DNA of 64,000 nt, taken from positions 1-64,000 of the forward strand of contig NZ_JAHCMU010000006.1 in assembly GCF_018449435.1 (NCBI RefSeq). The letters run 5' to 3'. The DNA is from Flagellimonas sp. 389 (GTDB lineage: Bacteria > Bacteroidota > Bacteroidia > Flavobacteriales > Flavobacteriaceae). Shown here piece by piece: positions 17,501 through 25,055 of this stretch. Positions within the stretch are counted from its first letter, which is position 1; each line of letters opens with the position of its first letter. The position numbers and the translations under genes are program-made. The notes under the pieces are model-generated. The model was not told where the DNA came from. It did not search any database and saw nothing but the letters and a program-made list of their open reading frames with translations.

Positions 17501-17908
17501 AATGATGTTGTTTTTGATTTATCCGATGATGATAGTTACCAAGAAAATGAAATGACCAGAACCAATGTTTCCGCTTTCTGCGAATTTAATGGTAACAATA
17601 CCGGTTTCAGGATTTACAATGGCATAACTCCCAATGGGGACGGTTTTAATGATTATTTCCAGATTGTAGGCATAGAAAACTACCCGGATAACAATGTAAA
17701 AATCTTCAACAGATGGGGTGTCGAAATCTATAACAGTGACAATTACGGTCAGGGAAATAATCTTTTCAGTGGTATTTCTGAAGGAAGGGCCACAATAGAC
17801 AAATCCAGGGAACTGCCCAGTGGCACCTATTTCTACATTCTAACATTTACAGGCGAAAATCCTGGAGAAGATACCTACTCTGGTTATCTATATATCAATA
17901 GAGATTAA
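14597..17908 (+). CDS. T9SS-exported repeat adhesin with type B (CHU_C-like) C-terminal domain
   Basis: 1103-aa secreted surface protein. The signal peptide (about 12-30, FFLVIILPVFIFSVNA) is followed by seven tandem beta domains of about 130 residues. Each starts (G/A)xxxIKTG or GLVKxGN, holds an acidic DxDxDGC motif (probable Ca2+ sites) and YTFTVTN, and ends SDDDSxxE. The last about 90 residues (from NGITPNGDGFND, through FNRWGVEIY, to SGTYFYILTF) form the gliding-motility-associated type B C-terminal domain that directs export through the type IX secretion system. Repeats 3-5 are 402-bp tandem copies. Downstream lie PorP/SprF and an OmpA/PD40 protein, the usual partners of type B cargo. 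The start may be M1 or M4. The ligand is unknown; adhesion or motility is inferred. Confidence 0.9.
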   Translation: MPFMNYCKVKNRISFFLVIILPVFIFSVNANIWSSHENNFSHSEESNNELNSMNNMFVPGIGLIKTGAVTDFDEILCGQIVFTYTVTNESTAGEILENIEITDTDLGDIILNGSPVSGDVNNNTLLDPGETWIYNSFYETTQVDIDNGSFGDQPANVTSNPVGQPLVSVDDVSDPIDVAGSNPTIIDLTACQPRIAVIKTGSISNDPAGGLDCNFIDYQFEVTNEGSQILENVVLNDPLLGGDLPGPDSGDDNNDTFLDPDETWIYVADYVTTPEDINDGFVENQATATADVQGTVNTVNDLSDNDSVLEDDPTITDLSSCGESGPGIGLVKDGNPIDFDGDGCIESILYTFTVTNLGDIDLDEVHLEDPLFGGPIPGPDSESIAENNILQVGEVWIYTALYAITQDDIDAAVVINQATVSAESVGTDEQVADQSDDDSNFENQPTRTEVPDDSCTEGGPRIGLVKNGNPIDFDGDGCIESILYTFTVTNLGNIDLDEVHLEDPLLGGPIPGPDSESIAENNVLQVGEIWIYTALYAITQDDIDATIVVNQATVSAEPVGADEQVVDQSDDDSNFEDDPTRTQVPDDACTEGGPRIGLVKNGNPIDFDGDGCIESILYTFTVTNLGNIDLDEVHLEDPLLGGPIPGPDSESIAENNVLQVGEIWIYTALYAITQDDIDATIVVNQATVSAEPVGADEQVVDQSDDDSNFEDSPTRTQVPDDACTEGGPGIGLIKTGELVDIDNDGCIESIRYTFTVTNLGDFNLDEVLLEDSLFGGAIPGPVSESITENNILQVDEIWTYTALYAIKQADIDATIVVNQAIVSAEPVGFDINVFDLSDDDSNFENSPTRTEVPDDSCPGDDGGTPLFGIAMIKTGEGLDIDNDGCDDSIRYDFTVINSGSINLENVEINDELFEGQINGLVVSEETEDGILQPGEEWQYTAIYNVTQEDIDGIFVDNQASIAANLIELNDVVFDLSDDDSYQENEMTRTNVSAFCEFNGNNTGFRIYNGITPNGDGFNDYFQIVGIENYPDNNVKIFNRWGVEIYNSDNYGQGNNLFSGISEGRATIDKSRELPSGTYFYILTFTGENPGEDTYSGYLYINRD
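15569..16774 (+). repeat. Three in-frame 402-bp tandem repeats within the adhesin gene
   Basis: Units begin at 15569, 15971 and 16373 (134 codons each). The second and third differ at only about 14 positions by eye, mostly synonymous, so their duplication is recent or they are being homogenised. Because 402 is divisible by 3, recombination between copies changes domain number without breaking the frame. Confidence 0.93.
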
Positions 17909-17959
17909 CGGGCCAACCATCAAATTGAAAAAAGCAACCAACGCACAAGATATTTTATA

Positions 17960-18907
17960 ATGAAAAGAAATCAATTGATAATAAGCATCGTATTTATGGT
18001 ACTTGGTATAGTTTGTACGGCGCAGCAAAACCCGCAGTACACACAATACATGTACAATACCCAGATCATTAATCCAGCTTATAGCGGTTCTAGAGAAGCT
18101 TTAAGTTTTGGACTATTGGGAAGAACCCAATGGGTCAGCTTGGAAGGGTCACCGGAATCCGGGACATTCACTGTTAACTCCCCAATCGGACTTTATGATA
18201 ATATGGGTTTAGGCTTATCGATTGTACATGACAGAATAGGACCTTCCTCGGAATCCAATATAACGGCAGATTATGCATACCGTATTGATGTTTCAACAGA
18301 GGGTAGACTATCCTTCGGTCTAAAGGCAGGTGTTGATGTATTGAATGTTGACTATAGTGCGTTGACCATTTTCGATCAAAATGACCCATTTTTTCAAAAT
18401 AGTATTGATAATAGATTACAACCACAAGTAGGTGTTGGGCTATATTTCAATACCGATAGATTTTATATGGGGGCTTCCGTACCAAATTTTTTACGGGCAG
18501 AGCATTTTGATGAAAGTACTCTTGAAGGCGACAACGTGGATTCCGATAGTATTGCGTTGGAAAGATTGCATTATTTTTTGATTGCCGGGTATGTTTTTGA
18601 TTTAAACCAAAATCTTAAGTTCAAGCCCGCTACCCTGTTCAAAGCTGTTGGTGGTTCTCCGCTACAATGGGATTTTTCTGCAAATTTTCTCTTCAATGAG
18701 AAATTTACTTTAGGAGCTTCATATCGATGGAGTGCATCCTTAAGTGCGCTAGCAGGATTTCAGATAACCGATTCGCTGTTTTTGGGCATGGCATATGATT
18801 ATCAGACCACCGAAATAGAATCCTATAGCGATGGATCTTATGAAGTATTTCTTCGATTTGACATCTTCAAAAAATCAGACCGAATATTAACTCCAAGATT
18901 CTTCTAA
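17960..18907 (+). CDS. PorP/SprF-family T9SS outer-membrane protein
   Basis: 315-aa outer-membrane beta-barrel protein. A signal peptide ends at TAQQ (about residue 21), followed by the family hallmark QYTQYMYNTQIINPAYSG (27-44). The rest alternates beta strands and ends in an aromatic residue (RFF), as barrel proteins do. SprF-type proteins are needed for secretion or surface anchoring of a cognate type B cargo; the adhesin 51 bp upstream is the obvious partner. It is followed after 19 bp by the OmpA-like gene, so the three genes form an operon. Confidence 0.92.
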   Translation: MKRNQLIISIVFMVLGIVCTAQQNPQYTQYMYNTQIINPAYSGSREALSFGLLGRTQWVSLEGSPESGTFTVNSPIGLYDNMGLGLSIVHDRIGPSSESNITADYAYRIDVSTEGRLSFGLKAGVDVLNVDYSALTIFDQNDPFFQNSIDNRLQPQVGVGLYFNTDRFYMGASVPNFLRAEHFDESTLEGDNVDSDSIALERLHYFLIAGYVFDLNQNLKFKPATLFKAVGGSPLQWDFSANFLFNEKFTLGASYRWSASLSALAGFQITDSLFLGMAYDYQTTEIESYSDGSYEVFLRFDIFKKSDRILTPRFF

Positions 18908-18926
18908 AACCATAAAGACAATAACT

Positions 18927-20861
18927 ATGCTACAAAAATTGCGAATATGTTTACTGTTTGTATTAATTACGGGAAACATTTTTGGACAAAGGAATAAAGT
19001 AAAAAAAGCAGATGAAGAATTTGAAACCTATTCCTATATCGATGCTAGAAAAATATATCTTAAGGTTGTTGAAGATGGTTATGAATCTGCACAAGTATTT
19101 AAAAAACTGGGAGATACCTACTATTTCAATAGCGAATATAAAGAAGCGTCCATATGGTATAAAAGACTGCTGGAAAAGTTTCCAAACGAAGTAGAACCGA
19201 TTTATAAACATAGAGTCGCACAATCCCTCAAAAGTATAGGAGCATATGAGGAGTCAAAAAAGATAATGGGTTCTTATGCTGATATGGCCCAAAATAGTTC
19301 GATAACAGAAAACTATCAGAAAAACAAATCAGTTTTAGACAGTATTATTGACTTTGAATCGAAAGAGTTCGAAGTGCTAAATGCTTCCAACGGTTTATCC
19401 AGCTCAGACTTTGGACCTTCCTTTTATGGAAATAGTATCGTATATGCTTCAACTTCAAAAAATACCCAAGGAGATAAAATCCATGATTGGAACGGACTCC
19501 CTTACCTAGATTTATATCAAGCCGATCTAGATGAAAATGGACTATTCTCGAAAACCACATCGCTCAAAGGTGATATTAACACTCCATACCATGAGTCTTC
19601 AGCATGTTTTACAAAAGATGGAGAAACTATGTATTTTACTAGAAACAACTACATAAATGGCAAGAAAAAAAGAGGAAAGAACAAATTGGTCAGCCTAAAA
19701 ATTTACAAGGCTACCAAAAGTACAGATGGTAGTTGGGGCAATGTACAAGAACTGCCTTTTAATAGCGATTCGTACGCTGTGGCCCATCCAGCATTGAACA
19801 GGGACGAAACTAGACTTTACTTTTCTTCGGATATGCCAGGTACTTTTGGAATGTCAGATATATGGTATGTTGAAGTGCTGAAAAATGGAAGTTATGGAAG
19901 CCCCGTGAATTTAGGTTCAAGGGTAAATACCGAAGCCAGGGAGAGTTTTCCTTATTTAAGCAATAACAACAACTTATATTTTTCGAGCGATGGACATGTA
20001 GGCCTTGGCGGGTTGGATGTTTTTGTAATCTCCCTAAACAATCCAGGCACTTTTAAAGAAGTGACCAATCTAAAAAAGCCTATAAATACAAACCAAGACG
20101 ATTTTGGACTTATCATTAACGAAGAAAAACGCTTTGGCTATTTATCATCCAATAGAAATGGGAATGAAGGGAGCAAGTCTGACGACATTTACAGGTTTTC
20201 CGAAAGTTGTTCCATTCTAATCAAAGGATTAGTTGTGGACAAGGATACAAGGGAAATATTGCCTGGTTCAGTGGTCATACTTCTTGATAGTGAAAACAAG
20301 GTTGTCTCCCAAACCATAGCCAATAGTAAAGGTGTATATAGTTTTGATGGAATTACGGATTGTAACGACCAATATTCGGTTAGGGGAACCAACAATGAGC
20401 TAGAATATCAACCAGATGAGAAACTGGTCAATACTCCTTTAGGTTCTTCAACTTTAGAGGTTGATCTAGAATTGACACCCCCAGATTGTCCAGTAAACGA
20501 TTTAGGTTGCAGATTAGAATTACAGCCCATCTATTTTGATTTTGATAAGCATAACATAAGACCAGATGCTGAAGTGGAGTTGGCCAAAATATTATCAGCT
20601 ATGAAAGAATATCCACAATTGGTCATCCACATAGAATCACATACAGATTCCAGAGGAAACGATAGATACAACGAACTTCTTTCCGATAGGAGAGCCAAAT
20701 CCACATTGGAATGGTTAGTTAATAAAGGAATAGATAGAACCAGACTCTCCGCTAAAGGTTATGGCGAATCTCAACTTCAAAATGAATGCTCAAATGGTGT
20801 GGAATGTTCAGAAAAAGCACATCAATTAAATCGAAGATCTATGTTCATCATTAAAAACTAA
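18927..20861 (+). CDS. OmpA-family protein with TPR, PD40 and carboxypeptidase-regulatory-like domains
   Basis: 644-aa envelope protein with a signal peptide (cleavage near NIFGQ, about residue 21). Order: TPR-like helices about 30-130; WD40-like PD40 beta-propeller about 145-425, with repeats of the TMYFTRN, RLYFSSDMPG, NLYFSSDGH and FGYLSSNR type; a carboxypeptidase-regulatory-like beta domain about 430-515; and a C-terminal OmpA peptidoglycan-binding domain about 530-644 with HTDSRGNDRYNELLSDRRA. It probably anchors the T9SS/PorP assembly to peptidoglycan, like the PorE type. It is the last gene of the adhesin operon and is followed by a strong terminator. Confidence 0.92.
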   Translation: MLQKLRICLLFVLITGNIFGQRNKVKKADEEFETYSYIDARKIYLKVVEDGYESAQVFKKLGDTYYFNSEYKEASIWYKRLLEKFPNEVEPIYKHRVAQSLKSIGAYEESKKIMGSYADMAQNSSITENYQKNKSVLDSIIDFESKEFEVLNASNGLSSSDFGPSFYGNSIVYASTSKNTQGDKIHDWNGLPYLDLYQADLDENGLFSKTTSLKGDINTPYHESSACFTKDGETMYFTRNNYINGKKKRGKNKLVSLKIYKATKSTDGSWGNVQELPFNSDSYAVAHPALNRDETRLYFSSDMPGTFGMSDIWYVEVLKNGSYGSPVNLGSRVNTEARESFPYLSNNNNLYFSSDGHVGLGGLDVFVISLNNPGTFKEVTNLKKPINTNQDDFGLIINEEKRFGYLSSNRNGNEGSKSDDIYRFSESCSILIKGLVVDKDTREILPGSVVILLDSENKVVSQTIANSKGVYSFDGITDCNDQYSVRGTNNELEYQPDEKLVNTPLGSSTLEVDLELTPPDCPVNDLGCRLELQPIYFDFDKHNIRPDAEVELAKILSAMKEYPQLVIHIESHTDSRGNDRYNELLSDRRAKSTLEWLVNKGIDRTRLSAKGYGESQLQNECSNGVECSEKAHQLNRRSMFIIKN

Positions 20862-20889
20862 ATTCAATAGTTTTAGAATAAAAAGGAAC

Positions 20890-20930
20890 AAACTCCTGAT
20901 AAGCAATTGTTTATCAGGAGTTTAATTTTT
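20890..20930 (+). terminator. Rho-independent terminator of the adhesin/SprF/OmpA operon
   Basis: AAACTCCTGATAA (20890-20902) and TTATCAGGAGTTT (20911-20923) form a perfect 13-bp stem, with the T-rich tail continuing to 20932. Confidence 0.92.
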
Positions 20931-20931
20931 T

Positions 20932-20947
20932 TGGCACGCTGTTTGGT
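20932..20947 (+). promoter_or_regulatory. Sigma-54-like promoter (-24/-12)
   Basis: TTGGCACGCTGTTTGG resembles the sigma-54 consensus TGGCACG-N4-TTGC: the -24 box is perfect, and the spacing GG-N10-G is right. The -12 box reads TTGG instead of TTGC, one mismatch at a key base. It lies just after the terminator and 52 bp before the ATG at 21000. No activator-binding repeat was found. Confidence 0.5.
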
Positions 20948-20999
20948 ATTACCTAATCGGAAAGTAAATAGTTACTTCCAGAATTTAAAACCTTATAGT

Positions 21000-22250
21000 A
21001 TGAAAAAGTCAGTACTTATTATTGCAGCGGTTTTTTTGGGTACATTTTTTACCAAGGCCGCAACGGTTGAAGATAAGGTTGCTACCGTCAATTACCGTTA
21101 CGGAAATTCATTCATCTTTGTTGAGGATGGCGTAACGTTTTCAGTTTATCCTGACGGGGAATTCGATTTTTACGTTGATAATCGTGTTAATGTAGGTGTC
21201 GGTGCCCAGATCGGGAACGTCGGTATCACCTTTAACTCAGGTTTCGATTATAACCCATTTGTACAGTTCGATGATTTTGGAGCTGTAATCCAAGTTGAAA
21301 ATACTCCAATCTTTTATGATTTCTATGGTCGTGTTTCCCAGATTGGAAGTGTAGACGTCTGGTACAGAAACGGAAGGGTCAGAAGACTTGGTGGATTAAA
21401 CGTTTTTTATAACGGTGGAGTTTTTAGCCATCATACAGGATTCATAAATATTTATAACCGACGTTACGTGTATAGACCATTTCACAGATGGTTTGCCAGA
21501 CCCGCAGTTAACTTCTGTAATGTTTGGAGAACTCCTTACCGAAGGTATTATACACCTGTAAGATACACATGGCACAGACCGTATAGAAACAATGTTCGTA
21601 GAGCTTATGCACAAATTGGAAGGGAATATAGATATAATAGAAGTAGAAGAGCAAATGTCTATAGAAATGATAGACGGGTTGCAGTAAGAAACAACAATAC
21701 TATAAGAAGAGGAAGTGTTGCAACGAGAAGCAACAGATCTGCAAGTCGAAATGTTGGTAGGGCAAACACTACTAATAGAGTTAGTAATGCAAATAGAAGT
21801 TCTACCGCTAGAAGGTCTGTAGCTCAAACGAGTACTAGAAGAAGTACTACTGTAAATCGTTCAAGTAATACAGAAGCTAGAAATAATAGAAGCACAAGAA
21901 CGGTAAAACAGAGCGATTATAGAAGAGGAAATGTTGCTTCTAGAAGTAATACTGGTAGAACGGTTACCAAGAGGGAAGTTACACAAAAGCCGAATAGCAG
22001 AACTGTAACCAAACGACAGGTTACCACTGCACCAAGAAGTAGAACAGTTAAACGCAGTACTCAAACTACGTACAAAAGGCCAGAAGCCAAAAGGAGTACA
22101 AGTAGTAGGTCTGTTGCAAGTAGAAGTAGTTCTCCTAAAAGAACGGTTTCCAAAAACACAAGGACTACCGTAAAAAGGAGTACTGGGAACAACAGTTCTA
22201 GAAGAAGTAATAATTCAAGTACAAGAACAAGAAGTTCTAGAGTACAATAA
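21000..22250 (+). CDS. Exported arginine/serine-rich protein with polybasic tail
   Basis: 416-aa protein of no recognised family. The signal peptide (1-20, ending FFTKA) precedes a folded-looking region (about 25-170) of repeated aromatic/Gly beta segments (VTFSVYPDGEFDFYVD, FYDFYGRVSQIGSVDVWY). The second half (about 195-416) is low complexity and almost entirely Arg, Ser, Thr, Asn and Lys (for example RRSTTVNRSSNTEARNNRST), so it is extremely basic and presumably disordered. Such a tail outside the cytoplasm could bind DNA, acidic polysaccharide or LPS; this is inference. ATG 21000 is preferred over the longer frame from 20907, which would start inside the terminator and lacks a signal peptide. 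A sigma-54-like promoter precedes it. Confidence 0.8.
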   Translation: MKKSVLIIAAVFLGTFFTKAATVEDKVATVNYRYGNSFIFVEDGVTFSVYPDGEFDFYVDNRVNVGVGAQIGNVGITFNSGFDYNPFVQFDDFGAVIQVENTPIFYDFYGRVSQIGSVDVWYRNGRVRRLGGLNVFYNGGVFSHHTGFINIYNRRYVYRPFHRWFARPAVNFCNVWRTPYRRYYTPVRYTWHRPYRNNVRRAYAQIGREYRYNRSRRANVYRNDRRVAVRNNNTIRRGSVATRSNRSASRNVGRANTTNRVSNANRSSTARRSVAQTSTRRSTTVNRSSNTEARNNRSTRTVKQSDYRRGNVASRSNTGRTVTKREVTQKPNSRTVTKRQVTTAPRSRTVKRSTQTTYKRPEAKRSTSSRSVASRSSSPKRTVSKNTRTTVKRSTGNNSSRRSNNSSTRTRSSRVQ

Positions 22251-22278
22251 AGATAGTTTTTAGGTTGGTTAGTTGTTT

Positions 22279-22314
22279 ACCCCGTAGTTGGATTTATCCG
22301 CTACGGGGTTTTTC
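22279..22314 (+). terminator. Rho-independent terminator
   Basis: ACCCCGTAG (22279-22287) pairs with CTACGGGGT (22301-22309), followed by TTTTTCTT. It ends the arginine-rich protein gene and separates it from the convergent polysaccharide operon. Confidence 0.9.
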
Positions 22315-22326
22315 TTTAGGAGATGA

Positions 22327-23787
22327 CTACTCTTCCCTCCTTCTCAACCATTTGGAAAGAATACCGGATACATCCTCGGAGATTTGAAAACGAAACAAAA
22401 TACCCAAATACGTCACTACGATTAAAAGCGATTTTATAATGATATTAACTACAGGATGAAATGGAAACTGAATCGCATAAAAGAGAATAGCTAAAAAAAT
22501 AAGCGTAACAAAAATCTTGAAAGTAGCATGCGTAAATGGTAAGAAACCAAATTTTACTTTTACGAAAACCAGCTTTACCAAATCAAAAATGAATATTGAA
22601 ATAAAACTGGCCAAAGCTGCACCTTCAAGACCAAGTACAGGAATTAAGAAATAATTCAGTACAATGGTCAATAATGCAAGACAGACGCCAAATATCAAAA
22701 CTGTTCTATAGTATTTTGAATTGTATAAAATAGAATTATTGTTTCCCAACAGAGAATCAAATACCCTTGCAAGTCCAATTAAACATACAATGTAGAATCC
22801 GTTTCTATAAGCTTCGGGCAAGAGTAGATACAGGTCGTTTAAATTCAGTATAATCAATACAAAAAGAATACCGGATGCTATGAACAAGGTCAGCGATGTT
22901 TTCTTGTACAAGGTTTCCAGCGCAAAGTGATTGCCAGAATTAAGCAACTCTGCCGTTAAGGGATATGTAATTTGATGCATTGCCCTAGAAGGAACAATAA
23001 TAACAGTAGCAATATATGCAGCCACTCCATAGTAGGCCACATTTTCAATTTTGATGAATTGATTGAGCATAACCTTATCTATTTCCACTAAAATCAGTGC
23101 GGCGGAGCCACCTAGAATAATCAAAAAAGTATACAATACTATTTCTTTCGTATTGGACGGAAAATTGAAATCCAGTTTAAGCCTGCGGATACTGAACGCA
23201 TAAATTTTAATGATAGCGGTACGCAAGAGATATAGGCCAACAAGAAGTTTAAAGAAGATTTCCAACGAAATGACTTCATAATAAAGCAGTACCAATAATA
23301 TAGAAACGCCTACTCGACCAAAAACCTCTTTCATAAAATTTCCGAAAACAGATTTAAGATGCACTTTGCACCAGGCATAGAACACTTCAAAGTACCCCAT
23401 GGACAGCCCTACCAAAAATACATACCAGATATAATCCTTGACAATGGGATTAACTTTTGAAACCAGATTTCCTAAAGCATCATCAAAGATAAAGACTATC
23501 AAGGCTAATGGTATAATTCCCAATAAGGGAGTCAGGAGCATCAGGGTTAAAAACCCATCTTTTTCGGTATCTTGATAGTTACTGTAAAACTTGACCATTG
23601 TGTTTTGCACACCAAAGGCCATGAACGGCATTAAAATTGCCCCTGACGCCAGGATGAAAGTTACAAGGCCATAGTACTCATCAGGTAAAATCTGGGTGTA
23701 GAGAAAAAGCGTATTGACAGCTCCAAAAGCAAAGCCCAAATAGGTAATGGTTATGTTTTTTAAAGATTGTTTTAAAACGATTCCCAT
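22327..23787 (-). CDS. Polysaccharide flippase (Wzx/MATE-like)
   Basis: 486-aa integral membrane protein with about 12-14 hydrophobic helices, of the oligosaccharide flippase/polysaccharide biosynthesis family. It would move lipid-linked glycan units across the inner membrane. The N-terminus, SLKNITITYLGFAFGAVN, is typical of the family; the very C-terminus is a short basic cytoplasmic tail (KWLRRREE). Its start overlaps the preceding glycosyltransferase gene by 16 bp, so the genes are translationally coupled. It is the last gene of the four-gene leftward operon. The exported glycan is unknown. Confidence 0.87.
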   Translation of the reverse strand: MGIVLKQSLKNITITYLGFAFGAVNTLFLYTQILPDEYYGLVTFILASGAILMPFMAFGVQNTMVKFYSNYQDTEKDGFLTLMLLTPLLGIIPLALIVFIFDDALGNLVSKVNPIVKDYIWYVFLVGLSMGYFEVFYAWCKVHLKSVFGNFMKEVFGRVGVSILLVLLYYEVISLEIFFKLLVGLYLLRTAIIKIYAFSIRRLKLDFNFPSNTKEIVLYTFLIILGGSAALILVEIDKVMLNQFIKIENVAYYGVAAYIATVIIVPSRAMHQITYPLTAELLNSGNHFALETLYKKTSLTLFIASGILFVLIILNLNDLYLLLPEAYRNGFYIVCLIGLARVFDSLLGNNNSILYNSKYYRTVLIFGVCLALLTIVLNYFLIPVLGLEGAALASFISIFIFDLVKLVFVKVKFGFLPFTHATFKIFVTLIFLAILFYAIQFPFHPVVNIIIKSLLIVVTYLGILFRFQISEDVSGILSKWLRRREE

Positions 23788-25055
23788 TGGATATAATTTG
23801 CCAATACTTTGGTTAATTCTCTTCTGTGATACTGCTCAATCTTACTAGAATTTGTCTTTAGTTCTCCATTTTCAAATTCGGAGAACCATTTTAAAAGTAC
23901 ATTTTTTATACTAGCTTCGTTTTGTTGCAGAAAAACCGTACCTGCGTTGATGCCTTCAATAATTCGACCAGCTTCCCAACCTTTGGGGCCAATGGCCAGT
24001 ATGGGACGTTGCGCATTCAGATACTCAAACAATTTTCCTGGAATGATACCTTTGGTTTCTTCTGAATCGATTTCCAATAATAGCAGTACTTGCGATTTTT
24101 GTTGAACTTTCAATACCTTTTCATGGGAAAGGTACCCCAGTTGCTCCACATAAGGGCTTAATCCATATTCGTTAATAGATTCCATCACCTCTTCCCCTAC
24201 TACACCAACTAGTTGAATCTTTAATTTCTTTTGAAAAGAATGGTTTTTATCCACCAAACTTTTAAGAACCTTCCAAAGTACGATTGGATTCCTTCCGGTA
24301 AGCAAAGAGCCAATATGTGAGATTGTAAAATCAGCATCCAATTCGGTCTCATTGAGTTCATCATCAAATCCATTCGTGATGACTTTAATGGATTTATCAG
24401 TAATTTCCTCAAACTCTTTCTTGGTCGTAGCACTGGTGACTATAATCTTATCCGCAGTGTTTAGAACTGTACTTTCCAAATCTTTATGCTTTTTTTGGGA
24501 TGATCTGGACAATCTTAATTTGTCATGGTACCCAATGGATGTCCATGGATCTCTAAAATCGGCAATCCATTTAATTTGGGCCTGTTTTTTTAACCCTAGT
24601 CCTATTAAATGCATACTATGTGGTGGTCCTGTTGTAATTATGGTGTCTATTTGTTGTTCTTCCAAGACATTCAACACATATTTTATGGATGGTTTTACCC
24701 AAAGCACCCGAGCATCTGGAATAAAAAGATTTCCACGAATCCATAAAAGCGTTTTCTCTATAAAGGATGGTTTTTTTTCTGAAATGATTCCAGAACTGAT
24801 AATCTTTGTTTTACGTTTGGACAACAACGAAGCCCAAGCATAAGGTTCGCTAATTGGTTGTTTTAAAAGTTGTATGCCTTCCGGAATTTCATTGACTAAA
24901 TTCTCATCAATAATGGGGTAACTGGGATTCTCGGGAACATAAACAATGGGTTCAATATCGAAATCCCTCAAGTACTTTACAAATTTTAGCCATCGTTGCA
25001 CTCCTGGCCCACCAGCAGGAGGCCAATAGTATGCTATGACCAAAACTTTACGCAT
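23772..25055 (-). CDS. Glycosyltransferase, GT4-like
   Basis: 427-aa GT-B-fold glycosyltransferase. N-terminal features AYYWPPAGGPGVQRW (about 7-21) are typical of GT4 enzymes with a glycine-rich acceptor-side loop. The C-terminal donor domain contains SHIGSLLTGRNP and a late EYLNAQRPILAIGP segment, where the nucleotide-sugar-binding acidic motif is expected. It probably acts at the cytoplasmic face on surface-polysaccharide assembly. ATG 25055 overlaps the YfhO stop as TGATG; the TTG one codon earlier is less likely. Confidence 0.85.
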   Translation of the reverse strand: MRKVLVIAYYWPPAGGPGVQRWLKFVKYLRDFDIEPIVYVPENPSYPIIDENLVNEIPEGIQLLKQPISEPYAWASLLSKRKTKIISSGIISEKKPSFIEKTLLWIRGNLFIPDARVLWVKPSIKYVLNVLEEQQIDTIITTGPPHSMHLIGLGLKKQAQIKWIADFRDPWTSIGYHDKLRLSRSSQKKHKDLESTVLNTADKIIVTSATTKKEFEEITDKSIKVITNGFDDELNETELDADFTISHIGSLLTGRNPIVLWKVLKSLVDKNHSFQKKLKIQLVGVVGEEVMESINEYGLSPYVEQLGYLSHEKVLKVQQKSQVLLLLEIDSEETKGIIPGKLFEYLNAQRPILAIGPKGWEAGRIIEGINAGTVFLQQNEASIKNVLLKWFSEFENGELKTNSSKIEQYHRRELTKVLANYIQWESF

